DNA from: Bdellovibrionales bacterium
Lineage (GTDB): Bacteria; Bdellovibrionota; UBA1018
Assembly: GCA_018266355.1 (NCBI GenBank)
Contig: JAFEAP010000008.1
Span: 108,320 to 172,319, forward strand
Direction: 5' to 3'
DNA length: 64,000 bases
The stretch's first letter is position 1, and the number at the start of each line of letters is the position of its first letter. The translations under genes and the position numbers were made by a program. The notes below the pieces were generated by a model. The model did no database searches, was not told where the DNA came from, and was given only the letters and a program-made list of their open reading frames with translations. Positions 24,905-34,445 of the stretch are shown here, piece after piece.

Positions 24905-26197
24905 ATGGTGCATCCCAAGTCGCGTCCATTTTGGTTGATCGGTCTACTCCTTTCGCTCTCCGCCAGCGTCTCGAACGCGTGGGCGTGGCCTCCGACGTTC
25001 GGAGCGGAATTCACGTTCACGAATACGGAGATGCTCCTCGCCCAGCTGAACTACGCGGGCATGCGGGAACGCGACGAGTGGAAGAAGGCCTGGGCGAAGA
25101 AGGACTGGAAGGCCATGGTCGAATTGATCGACTGGAACACGACCGAGAACGACACGAGCAACAAGTACCTCGCGAAGATGAAAGATTCGGTCATGAAGCG
25201 CTGTAAGCAGTGCAAGTTGATCGAGGGCGAGGATCATTACGGCAAGGTGAACTACCGTTTCGTCTATCCGGACGGCTGGTGGTTCCAGATCGCGACCGAC
25301 CCCGCGGTGATCGAGATCCAAACCGCGCCGACGACGAGGGCCGACTTCGAGAAGATGCGCGATCGCCTTCAGACCGACATTTTCGGTTCCGCGAAATCGG
25401 TGGGGATGATGCCGGAACCGATCATGGGGATCGGTCAAGGTCATATCCATATGGGGCTCGACGCGGCCTTCGAGAACGACCCGAAATTGTTCCGGAACTT
25501 CCTCGTCGATATGATGAACCATCCCGAGGTGAATTTCGTTTTCGGACGAAACGAACGGAACGCGGCGATCCTCTCCGACCTCGGTCTGAAGAACATCCAG
25601 GAGTTCAAGAAGCTCATCGCCGATTTCGACGCGGGCAAGATCCGCGCGATCCGCTCCCTCGCGACCGCCCTCCAAAAGCGCGTCTATACGAAGTGCGTGG
25701 ATAAATGGTGGTCTCCCCCGGAAAAATACCAGGCGATCAACGTGACCCGCACGGTGGACCCGAAACTCCCGGCCGGGGCGCGAACGGTCGAGTTCCGGTC
25801 CCACCGCCCGCAGAAGAGCGCGGACGAATTCCTCGATCAGATCCGGGTCTACGAGGCACGCGTGGAATACCTCCGCGGATTGAAAGAGCCGATCAAGGTG
25901 AATATCCCGACGAAGGACGCGATGTCGTCCGCGAAAGAAGTCGTTCGCCGATTTCGCGATTTCATCGTTCAGTCCGGATTGAATTGGGCGAAAAACGGCG
26001 CGCCGCTGATTCGCGGAACGTCTTATGTTCGCGAAGCGACGTTCCTTCGCGAAGCGAATATAAACGCGTTCACGGCTGGGGTCGGCAACCTGCTTTCCGC
26101 GTTCGCCGCGAAATGCCGCTTCCTCTTCCGGCCCTTCTCGCTCGAACAAGCGAAGCTGACGAAGCCGAAGATCGACCCGCCGCCCGCGCTCGAGTAA
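24905..26197 (+). CDS. exported amidoligase-like (COOH-NH2 ligase fold) protein, copy A
   Basis: The 430-residue protein has a signal peptide ending SNAWA. Its motif order recalls Amidoligase_2/glutamine-synthetase-fold enzymes: FGAEFTF (32-38, for the usual GxExE strand), DPAVIEIQTAP (132-142, for the D..EivSP strand), GQGHIHMGL (177-185, for the cGxHvHv strand) and ARTVEFRSHRP (for the EfR strand). A CKQC pair is at 100-103. Copy B at 47625-49139 shares these blocks in the same order. The cytosolic family makes amide bonds with ATP, so an exported member is odd and may have lost catalysis. Start ATG at 24905 gives the signal peptide; the ribosome binding site is weak. Family call is inference. 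Confidence 0.6.
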   Translation: MVHPKSRPFWLIGLLLSLSASVSNAWAWPPTFGAEFTFTNTEMLLAQLNYAGMRERDEWKKAWAKKDWKAMVELIDWNTTENDTSNKYLAKMKDSVMKRCKQCKLIEGEDHYGKVNYRFVYPDGWWFQIATDPAVIEIQTAPTTRADFEKMRDRLQTDIFGSAKSVGMMPEPIMGIGQGHIHMGLDAAFENDPKLFRNFLVDMMNHPEVNFVFGRNERNAAILSDLGLKNIQEFKKLIADFDAGKIRAIRSLATALQKRVYTKCVDKWWSPPEKYQAINVTRTVDPKLPAGARTVEFRSHRPQKSADEFLDQIRVYEARVEYLRGLKEPIKVNIPTKDAMSSAKEVVRRFRDFIVQSGLNWAKNGAPLIRGTSYVREATFLREANINAFTAGVGNLLSAFAAKCRFLFRPFSLEQAKLTKPKIDPPPALE

Positions 26198-26212
26198 TCG
26201 AGAAGCCGCGTC

Positions 26213-27394
26213 TTAGGGCGCGCGCTTCAGGTACGCGCTTTCGAAGCGATACAGATCGGGGTCCTTCGCGCCGGCCTTCCGGACGTTGAATTGATAGAGG
26301 TTCCCCGCCATCGAGAGGATGTAGAAGGAATCCGTCGCCTTGTCGTAGACCGGGTTCGAGGAAAACCCCGAGCCGTCGCCGACGTTGTAGCGATAGAGCC
26401 CCTTCCCCGTCGCCTTGTCGAGGACGTAGAGGTACTGGTGCGAGGACGCGAAAATCACGAATCGATCGGTAAGCACGATCGACGTCGGAACGCCGCGGTC
26501 GAGCTCGAATTGCCAGAGGACTTTCGCGTTCGCCTTCGCGAGCGCGTAAACGGTGCCGTTCGAGGACGGGAGATATATCGCCGCATCGTCGACCGAAACC
26601 TTCCGGGCTCCGCCGCCGTCGAAACGCCAAACGGTCTCCCCGCCTTTCCGTTTCATCGCGTAAAGCGCGCCGTCGTAGGACGGTTCGTAGATCGTGTCGC
26701 CCATCAGGACGGGCGCAGCGTCTACGTCCATGAACTTGTTCGTGATCTGGAGTTTTCGCTCCCACTTGAGCGCGCCGTCTTCCTGGGAGACCGCGACGAT
26801 GAACCCGTCGCTCATTCCCGCGATCACCTCGCCCGCATCCACCAGCGGAGAAGAAGCGGCGTGGATGGTCGCCGTTTGCGGCGTGCGCCGACGGTAGCTC
26901 CAGAGCGACTTGCCGGTGCCGGCGTCGAAGGCGTAGATCGTGTCGTCGGCCGAGGTCACGAAGACACGCCCGCCGGAGATCGTCGGCTTCGAGAGGAGCG
27001 TCTGTTTGATCTCGAATTTCCAGATCACCTTCCCGGTGTCGGCGTTCAGGCAGTAGAAAGTTCCGTCGGCGCCGCCGAAATAGAGGCTTTTCTTGTCGAC
27101 GTTCAGTTCGGAGACGACGCCGTTCTGGACCGGGAAAGTCCAACGGACCCGGAGGAGTCCCGGGTAGAGCGCGGTCACGCCAGTCGAGGCGTTTCCGAAG
27201 ATCAGGGTGTTTTCGTAAAGGACGGCCCCGGAGTACTCGTAGCCGCGGTCGTTTGTGTCGTAAGGCCCGTGCGTGGAAAAGGTCCAGCCCCGGGTCAGGA
27301 TCTTCGTGTCCGGCGTCAGATCGGAGTGGATGTTCCGACCGGCGCAAGCCGAGAGCAGAACCAGCCCGAGCGTCGCCGCAGCTCGTAGCCTCAT
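26213..27394 (-). CDS. bamB: BamB-like PQQ-repeat beta-propeller lipoprotein
   Basis: The 393-residue protein starts with a lipoprotein signal (LGLVLLSACAG, lipidated Cys in LSAC). It then has about seven PQQ-like blades with motifs such as GTFYCLNADTGKVIWKF, DTIYAFDAGTGKSLW and GTVYALAKANAKVLWQF. BamB is the outer-membrane lipoprotein of the BAM complex that feeds barrel proteins to BamA. The ATG at 27394 overlaps the stop of the upstream YfgM-like gene by 4 bp. The yfgM-bamB pair close to der mirrors the gene order known from gammaproteobacteria, which supports the call. Confidence 0.88.
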   Translation of the reverse strand: MRLRAAATLGLVLLSACAGRNIHSDLTPDTKILTRGWTFSTHGPYDTNDRGYEYSGAVLYENTLIFGNASTGVTALYPGLLRVRWTFPVQNGVVSELNVDKKSLYFGGADGTFYCLNADTGKVIWKFEIKQTLLSKPTISGGRVFVTSADDTIYAFDAGTGKSLWSYRRRTPQTATIHAASSPLVDAGEVIAGMSDGFIVAVSQEDGALKWERKLQITNKFMDVDAAPVLMGDTIYEPSYDGALYAMKRKGGETVWRFDGGGARKVSVDDAAIYLPSSNGTVYALAKANAKVLWQFELDRGVPTSIVLTDRFVIFASSHQYLYVLDKATGKGLYRYNVGDGSGFSSNPVYDKATDSFYILSMAGNLYQFNVRKAGAKDPDLYRFESAYLKRAP

Positions 27395-28203
27395 AACGTC
27401 GCTTTCTTCGTCTCGGCGGTCTTCGCGGATTCGGTGTTCGGGAGCTGCTTGATCACGTTTTCGTAGGTCGCTTTCGCGCCTGCCTTGTCGCCGAGAGTTT
27501 CCTGGCAACGCGCTTTCGAGAGGAGCAGTTCGCCGAGGAGCGGGCCGGATCCCGAGTTCAACGCGCGGTCGAACGTCTTCACCGAGTCCGCGCACTTGCC
27601 GAGCGCTTCCTGGGCGTAGCCGAGGTTATATAGCGCGGCGATCGTTTGTTCGTTTCCGGGCGCCGTCGTCGAGGCCGAGCCGAACCACTGGGACGCGTGT
27701 TCGTAGTCGGCCGGGCCGGTCGCGTGGTCGAAGTAGAGTCCGCCGAGTTCCATCCGGGCGTCGAAGCCGGCCATGGTTCCCGGGAAATCCTCGGCTACCT
27801 TCTCGAGCGCGGCCACGCCGTCCTTCAGCTTCTCGGAAACGTCGAACTTCGCGAATTCGAGCGACGGAGCGACGGGCGTTTCTTTCTTCGCGGCTTTTCC
27901 CTTCGCGTCTTTCGCGGTGGATTCCGCTTTCTTCGCTTCCTTCGCCGGGGCGAGCGAGTCGCCGTAGGACTTCAGGTCCGCCGCGAGTTTCGTCCGCGCT
28001 TTGAACAAGGCCTCGGAGGCTTGGCTTCGGAACGCACTTCGCTTCGTGAGGTAGAGGCTTCCGGCCAGCGCGGCGGCGAGGATGACGATCCCCGCGGCGA
28101 TCACGAGCTTCCGCTGTTTCGAAGCGGCCGTGGCAATCCGAGTCATGGAATCCGAAAGAACGTCGCCTGAGGCGAGCGAAGGATTGGAAAGAGGATTAGT
28201 CAT
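27391..28203 (-). CDS. YfgM-like single-pass membrane protein with TPR domain
   Basis: The 270-residue protein has a cytoplasmic N-terminus and one transmembrane helix (KLVIAAGIVILAAALAGSLYL). A Lys/Ala-rich linker and C-terminal TPR-like repeats follow (around AALYNLGYAQEALGKCADSV and LLLSKARCQETLGDKAGA). This is the architecture of YfgM, a periplasmic chaperone partner of the Sec translocon. It is translationally coupled to bamB. ATG 28203 is used; an in-frame ATG at 28224 adds seven residues and cannot be excluded. The next gene is divergent, 66 bp away. Confidence 0.82.
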   Translation of the reverse strand: MTNPLSNPSLASGDVLSDSMTRIATAASKQRKLVIAAGIVILAAALAGSLYLTKRSAFRSQASEALFKARTKLAADLKSYGDSLAPAKEAKKAESTAKDAKGKAAKKETPVAPSLEFAKFDVSEKLKDGVAALEKVAEDFPGTMAGFDARMELGGLYFDHATGPADYEHASQWFGSASTTAPGNEQTIAALYNLGYAQEALGKCADSVKTFDRALNSGSGPLLGELLLSKARCQETLGDKAGAKATYENVIKQLPNTESAKTAETKKATL

Positions 28204-28269
28204 GAATCTGGTGTAAGGGACCATCCTAGGGTTGTCAAAAGGAAAGACCCCCGCTACCCTTTATAGAAC

Positions 28270-28782
28270 ATGAATCGGATCAAGGGCTTACTCTCTTCCG
28301 CGCTCCCCGTTCTCGCACTCCTCTCGGTGGGAACCGCGCATGACGCCGACGCGCGTGATCTCCAAGGACGCCTCGGCCTCGGTTACAATGCCCAGTTCTC
28401 AAATCAACGCGAACTGAACGGCGGCGTCCCGGCGATCTCCGGAAAATACGCGCTCACGAAGGACCTCGCTGTCGAAGGCGTGGTCGGGCTTGCGACGACG
28501 ACGCCTTCGAACTCCGTCGTGGGGATAAAGTTCTTCAAGAACCTCTTCTACGAGAACAACCTGAATTTTTACGGCATGCTCGGTGCCGGTCTCGTCACCG
28601 CGAACACCCATTCGGGAGTGGATCTCCTCGGCGGCTTCGGCGCCGAATTCTTCATTCCGGGCCTCGAAAGCGTCGGTCTTTCCTTCGAAGTCGGTGCCGA
28701 CATGACGAATATCACGGGGTCCATGATCTTCCGGACGATGGGAGCGTCGTTCCTCGATGCCGGCATGCGTTTCTATTTCTAA
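28270..28782 (+). CDS. small outer-membrane beta-barrel protein
   Basis: The 170-residue protein has a signal peptide (LPVLALLSVGTAHDADA) and an eight-strand-type barrel pattern (LGLGYNAQF, VEGVVGLATTT, NFYGMLGAGLVTA, VGLSFEVGADM). It ends in AGMRFYF, with C-terminal aromatic residues. Size matches OmpX/OmpW-like barrels; the family is not identified. Its 3' end overlaps the next barrel gene by 26 bp, so the two are co-translated and probably work together. Confidence 0.78.
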   Translation: MNRIKGLLSSALPVLALLSVGTAHDADARDLQGRLGLGYNAQFSNQRELNGGVPAISGKYALTKDLAVEGVVGLATTTPSNSVVGIKFFKNLFYENNLNFYGMLGAGLVTANTHSGVDLLGGFGAEFFIPGLESVGLSFEVGADMTNITGSMIFRTMGASFLDAGMRFYF

Positions 28783-29587
28783 ACGCCTTACCCTTCTCCT
28801 CTGCACGCTTTTCCTCGCCTCGGCCCCGGTCGCGCGCGCGGTCGATCCTCCGCCGCCGGTTTCCGCCGGAGGCGCGTCGGGCGGAGATTCCGGAGGGAGC
28901 GGCGGCGGCCGCACGGTCCAGCCCGAGGAAGACGATTACCGGCAGACGCCGTACACGAGCTACGGGGAATTCAACGACGAGGACGAAGCCGAAGACACGA
29001 AGTTCTTCCAGTACGGTCGATTCTTCGGGGTGAGTCTCGGCCTCGGCTACGAAGGCGCGACCGGGAACCGCGGTTCGCTCTACACGGGGGGGCTTCCGGC
29101 GTTCTCGCTCCGCGTTCACTACTGGTTCGATTTCAACTTCGCGCTCACACTCGGCATCTATTCGGCGAGTCACCAGTACACGGGTTTCAAGGGCACGAGC
29201 GGAAGCTCGAACGCCCAGAAGAACGACGTGAGCATCTTCGAGTTCGGATCGGAACTTCGTTACTACTTCGACACTCGCGACGCGACCGCGCCGGTGACGT
29301 TCGCGGGCCCCTTCCTCCTCGTCGGCGTCGGGAGCTACCAGAAATCCGAGAGCGACATCTCCGCCCCGGACTCCGTCGATAAGCACAGCGCCCTCGGTCT
29401 TTCGTTCGGAGGCGGACTCGAATTTCCGCTGAAGCCGCGGAAGGCCTACCTCGATCTCGAAACGAAATTCCACGCCGTGAACTTCGAGGGCGATAGCCTC
29501 GCGGTGACCACGAGCACGGGCAAGACCGTGAAGGACTCCTCGGGGATGCTCTTCACGATCCTCGCGTCGATCCTGTTCACCTATTGA
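28757..29587 (+). CDS. outer-membrane beta-barrel protein with Gly/acidic N-terminal region
   Basis: The 276-residue protein has a signal peptide (LTLLLCTLFLASAPVARA), a Gly/Ser/Pro-rich and then acidic linker (about 29-75), and a barrel domain. Strand-like segments include FFGVSLGLGYEGA, FSLRVHYWFDFNFAL and ALGLSFGGGLEFPL; it ends ILASILFTY. The ATG at 28757 lies inside the preceding barrel gene. It converges with der, 4 bp away. Function unknown. Confidence 0.78.
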   Translation: MPACVSISKRLTLLLCTLFLASAPVARAVDPPPPVSAGGASGGDSGGSGGGRTVQPEEDDYRQTPYTSYGEFNDEDEAEDTKFFQYGRFFGVSLGLGYEGATGNRGSLYTGGLPAFSLRVHYWFDFNFALTLGIYSASHQYTGFKGTSGSSNAQKNDVSIFEFGSELRYYFDTRDATAPVTFAGPFLLVGVGSYQKSESDISAPDSVDKHSALGLSFGGGLEFPLKPRKAYLDLETKFHAVNFEGDSLAVTTSTGKTVKDSSGMLFTILASILFTY

Positions 29588-29591
29588 GCGT

Positions 29592-31142
29592 TCAATCCCC
29601 GTCGCCCGGAATCGAGCGGAGATCCGTCTCGTAGTCCTGTTCGAAATCCGCGTCGACCGTGAAACCGACTTCCGGTTCATAGGTCAGCTCCTGCGCGGTC
29701 ATTCCGTCGTCGATCTTCGGCGCGCGCATCACGCGTCCGGTCGAGCTGCGATCGAGCTTCCGGCGCGGGCCGGTGCGGGATTTACCTTCGACGAAGAGGA
29801 CGCGCACCGGAGTGCCCATGAAGCCCCATTTTTCGCGGATGGCGTTCACGAGGTGGCGATGCAGGCTGAAGTGGACCTTCTCGGGCTGCGAGACGTGACA
29901 CACGAAGGTCGGCGGGTGGCGGGAGACCTGGTGACAGAGGTAGAACTTCACGTTGTACGGGTTGTGCACTTCGCTTTCCGCGCGCACCCAGTTCGTGAAT
30001 TCGTTCGTCGTGATGCGCACGCGGCGTTGCTCGAGGATGTCGTAGACGAGCTCGGCGAGGTCCTGGAATCCGCTGCGTTCCTTCGCGGAAATGAACATGA
30101 GCGGCGCGTAGCGCAGGAACCCGAATTTATGCCGGATCTGTTCGGCGGCGTCGTCTTTCGAGAAGCCCTTCTTGCCGCGCATCGTGTCCCACTTGTTCAT
30201 GACGAGGATCACGGAGCAACCGGTTTCCTCGATCATGCCGGCGATTTTTTCGTCCTGGTCGGTGGTGCCGCCTTCGGCGTCTAGCATGAGGATCGCGACG
30301 TTCGCGCGTTCGACGGCTTTCCGGGCCTGGATGATCGAGAGGACCTCGACGCCTTGCTCGGTCTTCGACTTCCGGCGGATGCCGGCGGTGTCGATCAGGA
30401 CCATTTCCTTGTCGCCCATCTTCACGAGCGAATCGATGGCGTCGACCGTCGTGCCCGCGACCGGACTCGTGATCATGCGCTCTTCCTTCATCACGGCGTT
30501 CACGAAGGTAGATTTTCCCACGTTCGGGCGCCCGACGATCGCGATCCGCGGAACGCGATCGATCTCGGACTCGGCGCGGTCTTCGGGCGAGATCTTTCCC
30601 GCCTCGGTCAGGCGTTCGATGATCGTTTCCTGGAGAGTTTCGATCCCGCGGCCGTGCTCGGCCGAGAGCCCGACGACGTCGGCGATGCCAGTCGCGTAGA
30701 ACTCGTTCACCATGTCCGCGTGGACCGAGTCGTCGACCTTGTTTACGGCGGCGATGAGGGCGATTTGCTTGTTCTTCAGTCCTGAGCGGACCATACGCTG
30801 GGTGACTTCCATGTCGGCCGGGGTGTAACCCGTCTGGCCGTCGTACATCGAGACGACGACGTCCGCGCGTTCGAGCGCGGTCTTCACTTGGAAAGCGATT
30901 TCCTCGCCGAGGCGATCGCCGCCGAGCCCGCCGGTGTCGATGACGTTCAGGATATAGCGCTTCCCTTTCACCCACCACTCGACCTGTTCTTCGAGACGAT
31001 CGCGGGTCACGCCCGGTTCGTCGAGGACGAGGGCGCGTTTCGCGCCGAAGAGGCGGTTGAAGAGCGTGGACTTACCCACGTTCGGGCGGCCGACGATGAC
31101 CACGCGCGGGGCGTTCAGTTTCGGGACGAGTCGAGTGATCAT
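29592..31142 (-). CDS. der: ribosome biogenesis GTPase Der (EngA)
   Basis: The 516-residue protein has two tandem GTPase domains, each with a P-loop GRPNVGKST and an NKxD motif (AAVNKVDD, LVMNKWDT), then a KH-like domain. This is the unique layout of Der, needed for 50S ribosome assembly. A short acidic C-terminal tail (ending DLRSIPGDGD) extends beyond the usual end. It overlaps era by 4 bp and is the last gene of the rnc-era-der operon. Confidence 0.97.
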   Translation of the reverse strand: MITRLVPKLNAPRVVIVGRPNVGKSTLFNRLFGAKRALVLDEPGVTRDRLEEQVEWWVKGKRYILNVIDTGGLGGDRLGEEIAFQVKTALERADVVVSMYDGQTGYTPADMEVTQRMVRSGLKNKQIALIAAVNKVDDSVHADMVNEFYATGIADVVGLSAEHGRGIETLQETIIERLTEAGKISPEDRAESEIDRVPRIAIVGRPNVGKSTFVNAVMKEERMITSPVAGTTVDAIDSLVKMGDKEMVLIDTAGIRRKSKTEQGVEVLSIIQARKAVERANVAILMLDAEGGTTDQDEKIAGMIEETGCSVILVMNKWDTMRGKKGFSKDDAAEQIRHKFGFLRYAPLMFISAKERSGFQDLAELVYDILEQRRVRITTNEFTNWVRAESEVHNPYNVKFYLCHQVSRHPPTFVCHVSQPEKVHFSLHRHLVNAIREKWGFMGTPVRVLFVEGKSRTGPRRKLDRSSTGRVMRAPKIDDGMTAQELTYEPEVGFTVDADFEQDYETDLRSIPGDGD

Positions 31143-32086
31143 GCTTCCTTCTTTGGGAGGTTGTATCCGAGCTGGCGCATGCGCTCCGGATCTTTGCTCC
31201 AGTCCTTCAGGACTTTGACGTTCAGGCCCAGGAAAACTTTCGTATCGAGGAACTTGTCGATCTGGTGGCGCGCATGCATGCCGATGTCCTTGATCTTCGC
31301 GCCCTTCGCGCCGATGACCATGCCCTTCTGGCTCTCGCGCTCGACGTAGATCGTCGCTTCGACGCGGACGGGCTTCGAGTTCTCGTCGAACTTATCGATC
31401 CCGATCGCGCAGGCATACGGGAGTTCTTCGCCGAGCTTCGTGAAGAGCTGCTCGCGGATCTTCTCCGCGACGAAGAATCGCGTCGGACGGTCGGAAATCT
31501 GATCTTCGTCCGCGTAGTGGAACGGACCGACCGGGAGGAGTTCCCAAGTCGCCGAGAGAAGAGTCTCCACTCCCCGACGCTTCAGCGCCGAGAGGCGGTA
31601 AGTGCCGCGGAGGTCGATCCCCCGCTCCTTCATCGCCGCTTGCATCGCGATTTCGAGGGGCTTGATCTTTTCGGTCGCGCCCGGACGATCGGATTTGTTC
31701 AAGATCAGGAACACCGGCGACTTCGTCCGCTCGAGTATCTCGAGCACGGCGAGTTCGTGTTTCGGCGCGCTGTCCGGATCGACGAGGTACCAAACGAGGT
31801 CCGGCGCGCTCAGCGCCGTGCGGACCTCCGCCATCATGTAGGCGTTGATGCCGCCGTCTTTCGCGCGGTGGATGCCCGGCGTATCGACGAAAACGATCTG
31901 ACCTTCTTCCTCGGTGAGGACGCCGTTCACCGCTTCGCGCGTGGTCTGGGCCTTCGACGAAACGATCGAAAGGTTCGTTCCGAGTAGCGCGTTTAGGATC
32001 GTGGATTTGCCCGCGTTCGGCCGGCCGGCGATGGCGACGAAGCCAGACTTCCGATCGTTCGTCGGGGCGAGGAGTTCTTCAGACAT
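31139..32086 (-). CDS. era: GTPase Era
   Basis: The 315-residue protein has a GTPase domain with GRPNAGKST, DTPGIH and LNKSD, followed by a C-terminal KH domain containing GMVIGAKGAKIKDIG. Era binds the 3' end of 16S rRNA and acts in 30S maturation. It overlaps rnc by 8 bp and der by 4 bp, the widespread rnc-era order. Confidence 0.97.
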   Translation of the reverse strand: MSEELLAPTNDRKSGFVAIAGRPNAGKSTILNALLGTNLSIVSSKAQTTREAVNGVLTEEEGQIVFVDTPGIHRAKDGGINAYMMAEVRTALSAPDLVWYLVDPDSAPKHELAVLEILERTKSPVFLILNKSDRPGATEKIKPLEIAMQAAMKERGIDLRGTYRLSALKRRGVETLLSATWELLPVGPFHYADEDQISDRPTRFFVAEKIREQLFTKLGEELPYACAIGIDKFDENSKPVRVEATIYVERESQKGMVIGAKGAKIKDIGMHARHQIDKFLDTKVFLGLNVKVLKDWSKDPERMRQLGYNLPKKEA

Positions 32087-32825
32087 GTTCGGCCTCCGGG
32101 GCGTTCAGGTTTAGGCGCACCGGGGGGATCGCCTCGAGGTCATCGAGCGCGCGACGGGCGGCGTTTTGTTCGGCGTCTTTCTTCGAAGATCCGCTCGCGG
32201 CGGCGATCGGCTCGCCCGCGATGCGAACTTCGACCGTGAAAGTCTTCGCGTGATCCGGGCCTTCGGCCCCGAGCAGGTGGTAAGAAGGCGTGACTTTCTT
32301 CGCGGCCTGGATCGTCTCCTGGAGCCGCGTTTTCGGATCGGCCGTGTGGAGGATCTCCGCGTCGGCCTTGAAGAACGGCTGGAAAAGGGAGCGAACGACC
32401 GGGAAGACGGCGTTGAAGCCGCCGTCGAGGTAAATTCCGGCGACGATCGCTTCGAAGGTGCTCGAGAGGATCGACGGCTTCGAAGTGCCGCCGCTCGACG
32501 CCTCGCCCTTGCCGAGACGTACCGCTTGGTCGAGGCCGAGGCGCAAGGCGACCTCGGTGAGCGTCTTCTCGTTCACCACGGCGGCGCGGATCTTCGAAAG
32601 CCGGCCTTCGTGGTAGTCCGGGTAACACTCGAGGAGGATGTCGGAAACGATGGCATCCAGGATCGCGTCGCCGAGGAATTCCAGGCGCTCGTTATCCCGA
32701 AGGGCCAAGGGACGCTTCGGGAAGTGCTCATGTCCATACGACGTATGCGTGAGCGCTTGCAGAAGAATCCCGCGGTCCGAGAAGGTGTACTTCAAGGCCG
32801 CTTGGAGGGCTTCAAGCTCTTTCAT
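32079..32825 (-). CDS. rnc: ribonuclease III
   Basis: The 248-residue protein has the RNase III signature NERLEFLGDAILDAI, with the metal-binding Glu and Asp. A second conserved acidic site (VAGIYLDGG) and a C-terminal double-stranded RNA-binding domain ending near SKKDAEQNAARRAL follow. It processes rRNA precursors and structured mRNA. First gene of the operon with era and der. Confidence 0.97.
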   Translation of the reverse strand: MKELEALQAALKYTFSDRGILLQALTHTSYGHEHFPKRPLALRDNERLEFLGDAILDAIVSDILLECYPDYHEGRLSKIRAAVVNEKTLTEVALRLGLDQAVRLGKGEASSGGTSKPSILSSTFEAIVAGIYLDGGFNAVFPVVRSLFQPFFKADAEILHTADPKTRLQETIQAAKKVTPSYHLLGAEGPDHAKTFTVEVRIAGEPIAAASGSSKKDAEQNAARRALDDLEAIPPVRLNLNAPEAEHV

Positions 32826-32959
32826 TTTTTCACCTAACCGTGTCGGACCCCGCGACGGTGAGACAACCGCCCCGCTCTAACACGTCGCGCGAATCTAGGG
32901 TTTCCTGTGCGGGAAGTCAAGGCGGAGCCCGGTCCTTTCGCACTTCAATAGCGTCTATT

Positions 32960-32981
32960 TAAATCCCCCGATTTCGCGGGG
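32960..32981 (-). terminator. candidate terminator after mtaB
   Basis: Immediately after the mtaB stop, the minus strand reads CCCCGCG-AAAT-CGGGGG, a 6-bp stem with one bulged base, followed by ATTTAAATA. The U-tract is short, so it is a moderate candidate. The remaining 32826-32959 holds the rnc upstream region and no gene. Confidence 0.5.
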
Positions 32982-34436
32982 TTACCGGATCATCCGGGCG
33001 AGAAAAGCCACGTCGCCCTGGCTGGAGTCGACGAGGAGCGATTCCGGGGCGGCGGACACGATTCGGTTTTTCAGGCCCTCGCCCGCTTCGGCCGAGTCGA
33101 CCGCCATCACGACGCGGAGGTAGTTCGAGGTGTAGCCGCCGACGTAGGCGCGATCCGGGTTCGGTCCCTTCACGGCGCTTTCTACGAGGATTCGGTCGAG
33201 CGGCCGCCCGTGCGCGCGGTGCTCGTCGAGGACTTTCCGGTGCAGCGACTGCAAGCGTTCGAGACTGAGCGCGCGCAGGGCTTTCGCTCGACGAGCGCGT
33301 TCGGAAGGATCGACGGCCCCCGGGAGCCGCGTCGCCGGCGTTCCCTCCCTTTCGCTGTAAGGGAATACGTGGAGTCGGGTCCAAGGCAGCGCGCGCAGCC
33401 GTTCCACTCCCCATTCGAAGTCTTCGCGGCTCTCGCCCGGAAACCCCGTGATGACATCCATGCCCGCGTAAACGCCGCCGATGGGCGCCGGCAGTTCGGC
33501 GATCGCTTCGAGGCATTCGACCGCGTCGTCCGCGCCGTACTTTCGCTTCATCAGCCGAAGGATCTTCGGGTGCGGGCTTTGGAGCGAAACGTGGAAATGA
33601 GCGCAGAGACGCGGGTTCGCGGCGTAAAGCGCGCGGAGTCGCGGGCCGATTTCACGCGGATCGAGGGAGCTGATGCGGATCCGTTCGACCGCCGTTTCGG
33701 CGAGAAGGCGCTCGACGAGCGCTTCGAGCTGGGGAAGGCCGTCGGCGGAGAGGTCGGCACCGTATTCGCCGATATTCGTGCCGGTGATCACGAGCTCGCG
33801 GATGCCCTGGGCGACGAGCGAGCGGACGTTTTCGACGAGTGCGGGAATCGCGAGGCTGCGTCCCGGTCCTCGGCCGTACGGGATGATGCAGTAGGTGCAG
33901 AACGAGTTGCACCCTTCTTGGACTTTCAGGAATCCCCGGCGGCGCCCGGTTTCGCCTTGGAGGTGCACCGGCGGAAGCATGAACGCGCTTTCCGGCATCG
34001 CCCACTCGCGGTCCATCGGGTGGCGCGAGAGGAGTTCCCCGTAAGTCGCGACGCCGCCGAGCACGAGGCCCTTTGCAAGCCCGAGTTCGCCTACCGCTTC
34101 GATTTGTTCCAAGACGAGATCGACGAGCCGAGGTTTGTCCTGGTTCCCGACGACGTAGTCGATTCCTCCCGCCCCCGCCATTCTCTCGGGATCGACTTCG
34201 GCTCCGCATCCGGTCATGACCACGCGGGTTGTTCCCCCGGACGAGGCTTGAAGCGCCATCCGGCGGCTTTGCTTGTCGGCTTCGTCCGTGACGGTACACG
34301 AATTCACGACGCAGAGGTCGGCGACTTCGCCGTCGCCGGCGGCGCTCCACCCGCGTTTCTGGAGTTCCGCTTCGATCAGCTGGCTGTCGTAGAGGTTCGC
34401 CTTGCAGCCGAGGGTTTTTAGGGAATACTTCCGCAC
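32982..34436 (-). CDS. mtaB: tRNA t6A37 methylthiotransferase MtaB
   Basis: The 484-residue protein has the UPF0004 domain with three cluster Cys (TLGCKAN, NSCTVTD, MTGCGAE). A radical-SAM domain with EGCNSFCTYC and a TRAM-like C-terminus (near VGGYTSNYLRV) follow. The CKAN/CTVT signature is that of the MtaB branch, which converts t6A to ms2t6A at position 37 of ANN-decoding tRNAs, rather than MiaB or RimO. It lies 9 bp after the MnmA-like gene in a four-gene operon with a cysteine desulfurase, which fits its need for sulfur and Fe-S clusters. Confidence 0.93.
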   Translation of the reverse strand: MRKYSLKTLGCKANLYDSQLIEAELQKRGWSAAGDGEVADLCVVNSCTVTDEADKQSRRMALQASSGGTTRVVMTGCGAEVDPERMAGAGGIDYVVGNQDKPRLVDLVLEQIEAVGELGLAKGLVLGGVATYGELLSRHPMDREWAMPESAFMLPPVHLQGETGRRRGFLKVQEGCNSFCTYCIIPYGRGPGRSLAIPALVENVRSLVAQGIRELVITGTNIGEYGADLSADGLPQLEALVERLLAETAVERIRISSLDPREIGPRLRALYAANPRLCAHFHVSLQSPHPKILRLMKRKYGADDAVECLEAIAELPAPIGGVYAGMDVITGFPGESREDFEWGVERLRALPWTRLHVFPYSEREGTPATRLPGAVDPSERARRAKALRALSLERLQSLHRKVLDEHRAHGRPLDRILVESAVKGPNPDRAYVGGYTSNYLRVVMAVDSAEAGEGLKNRIVSAAPESLLVDSSQGDVAFLARMIR

Positions 34437-34445
34437 GCGCCCGAT

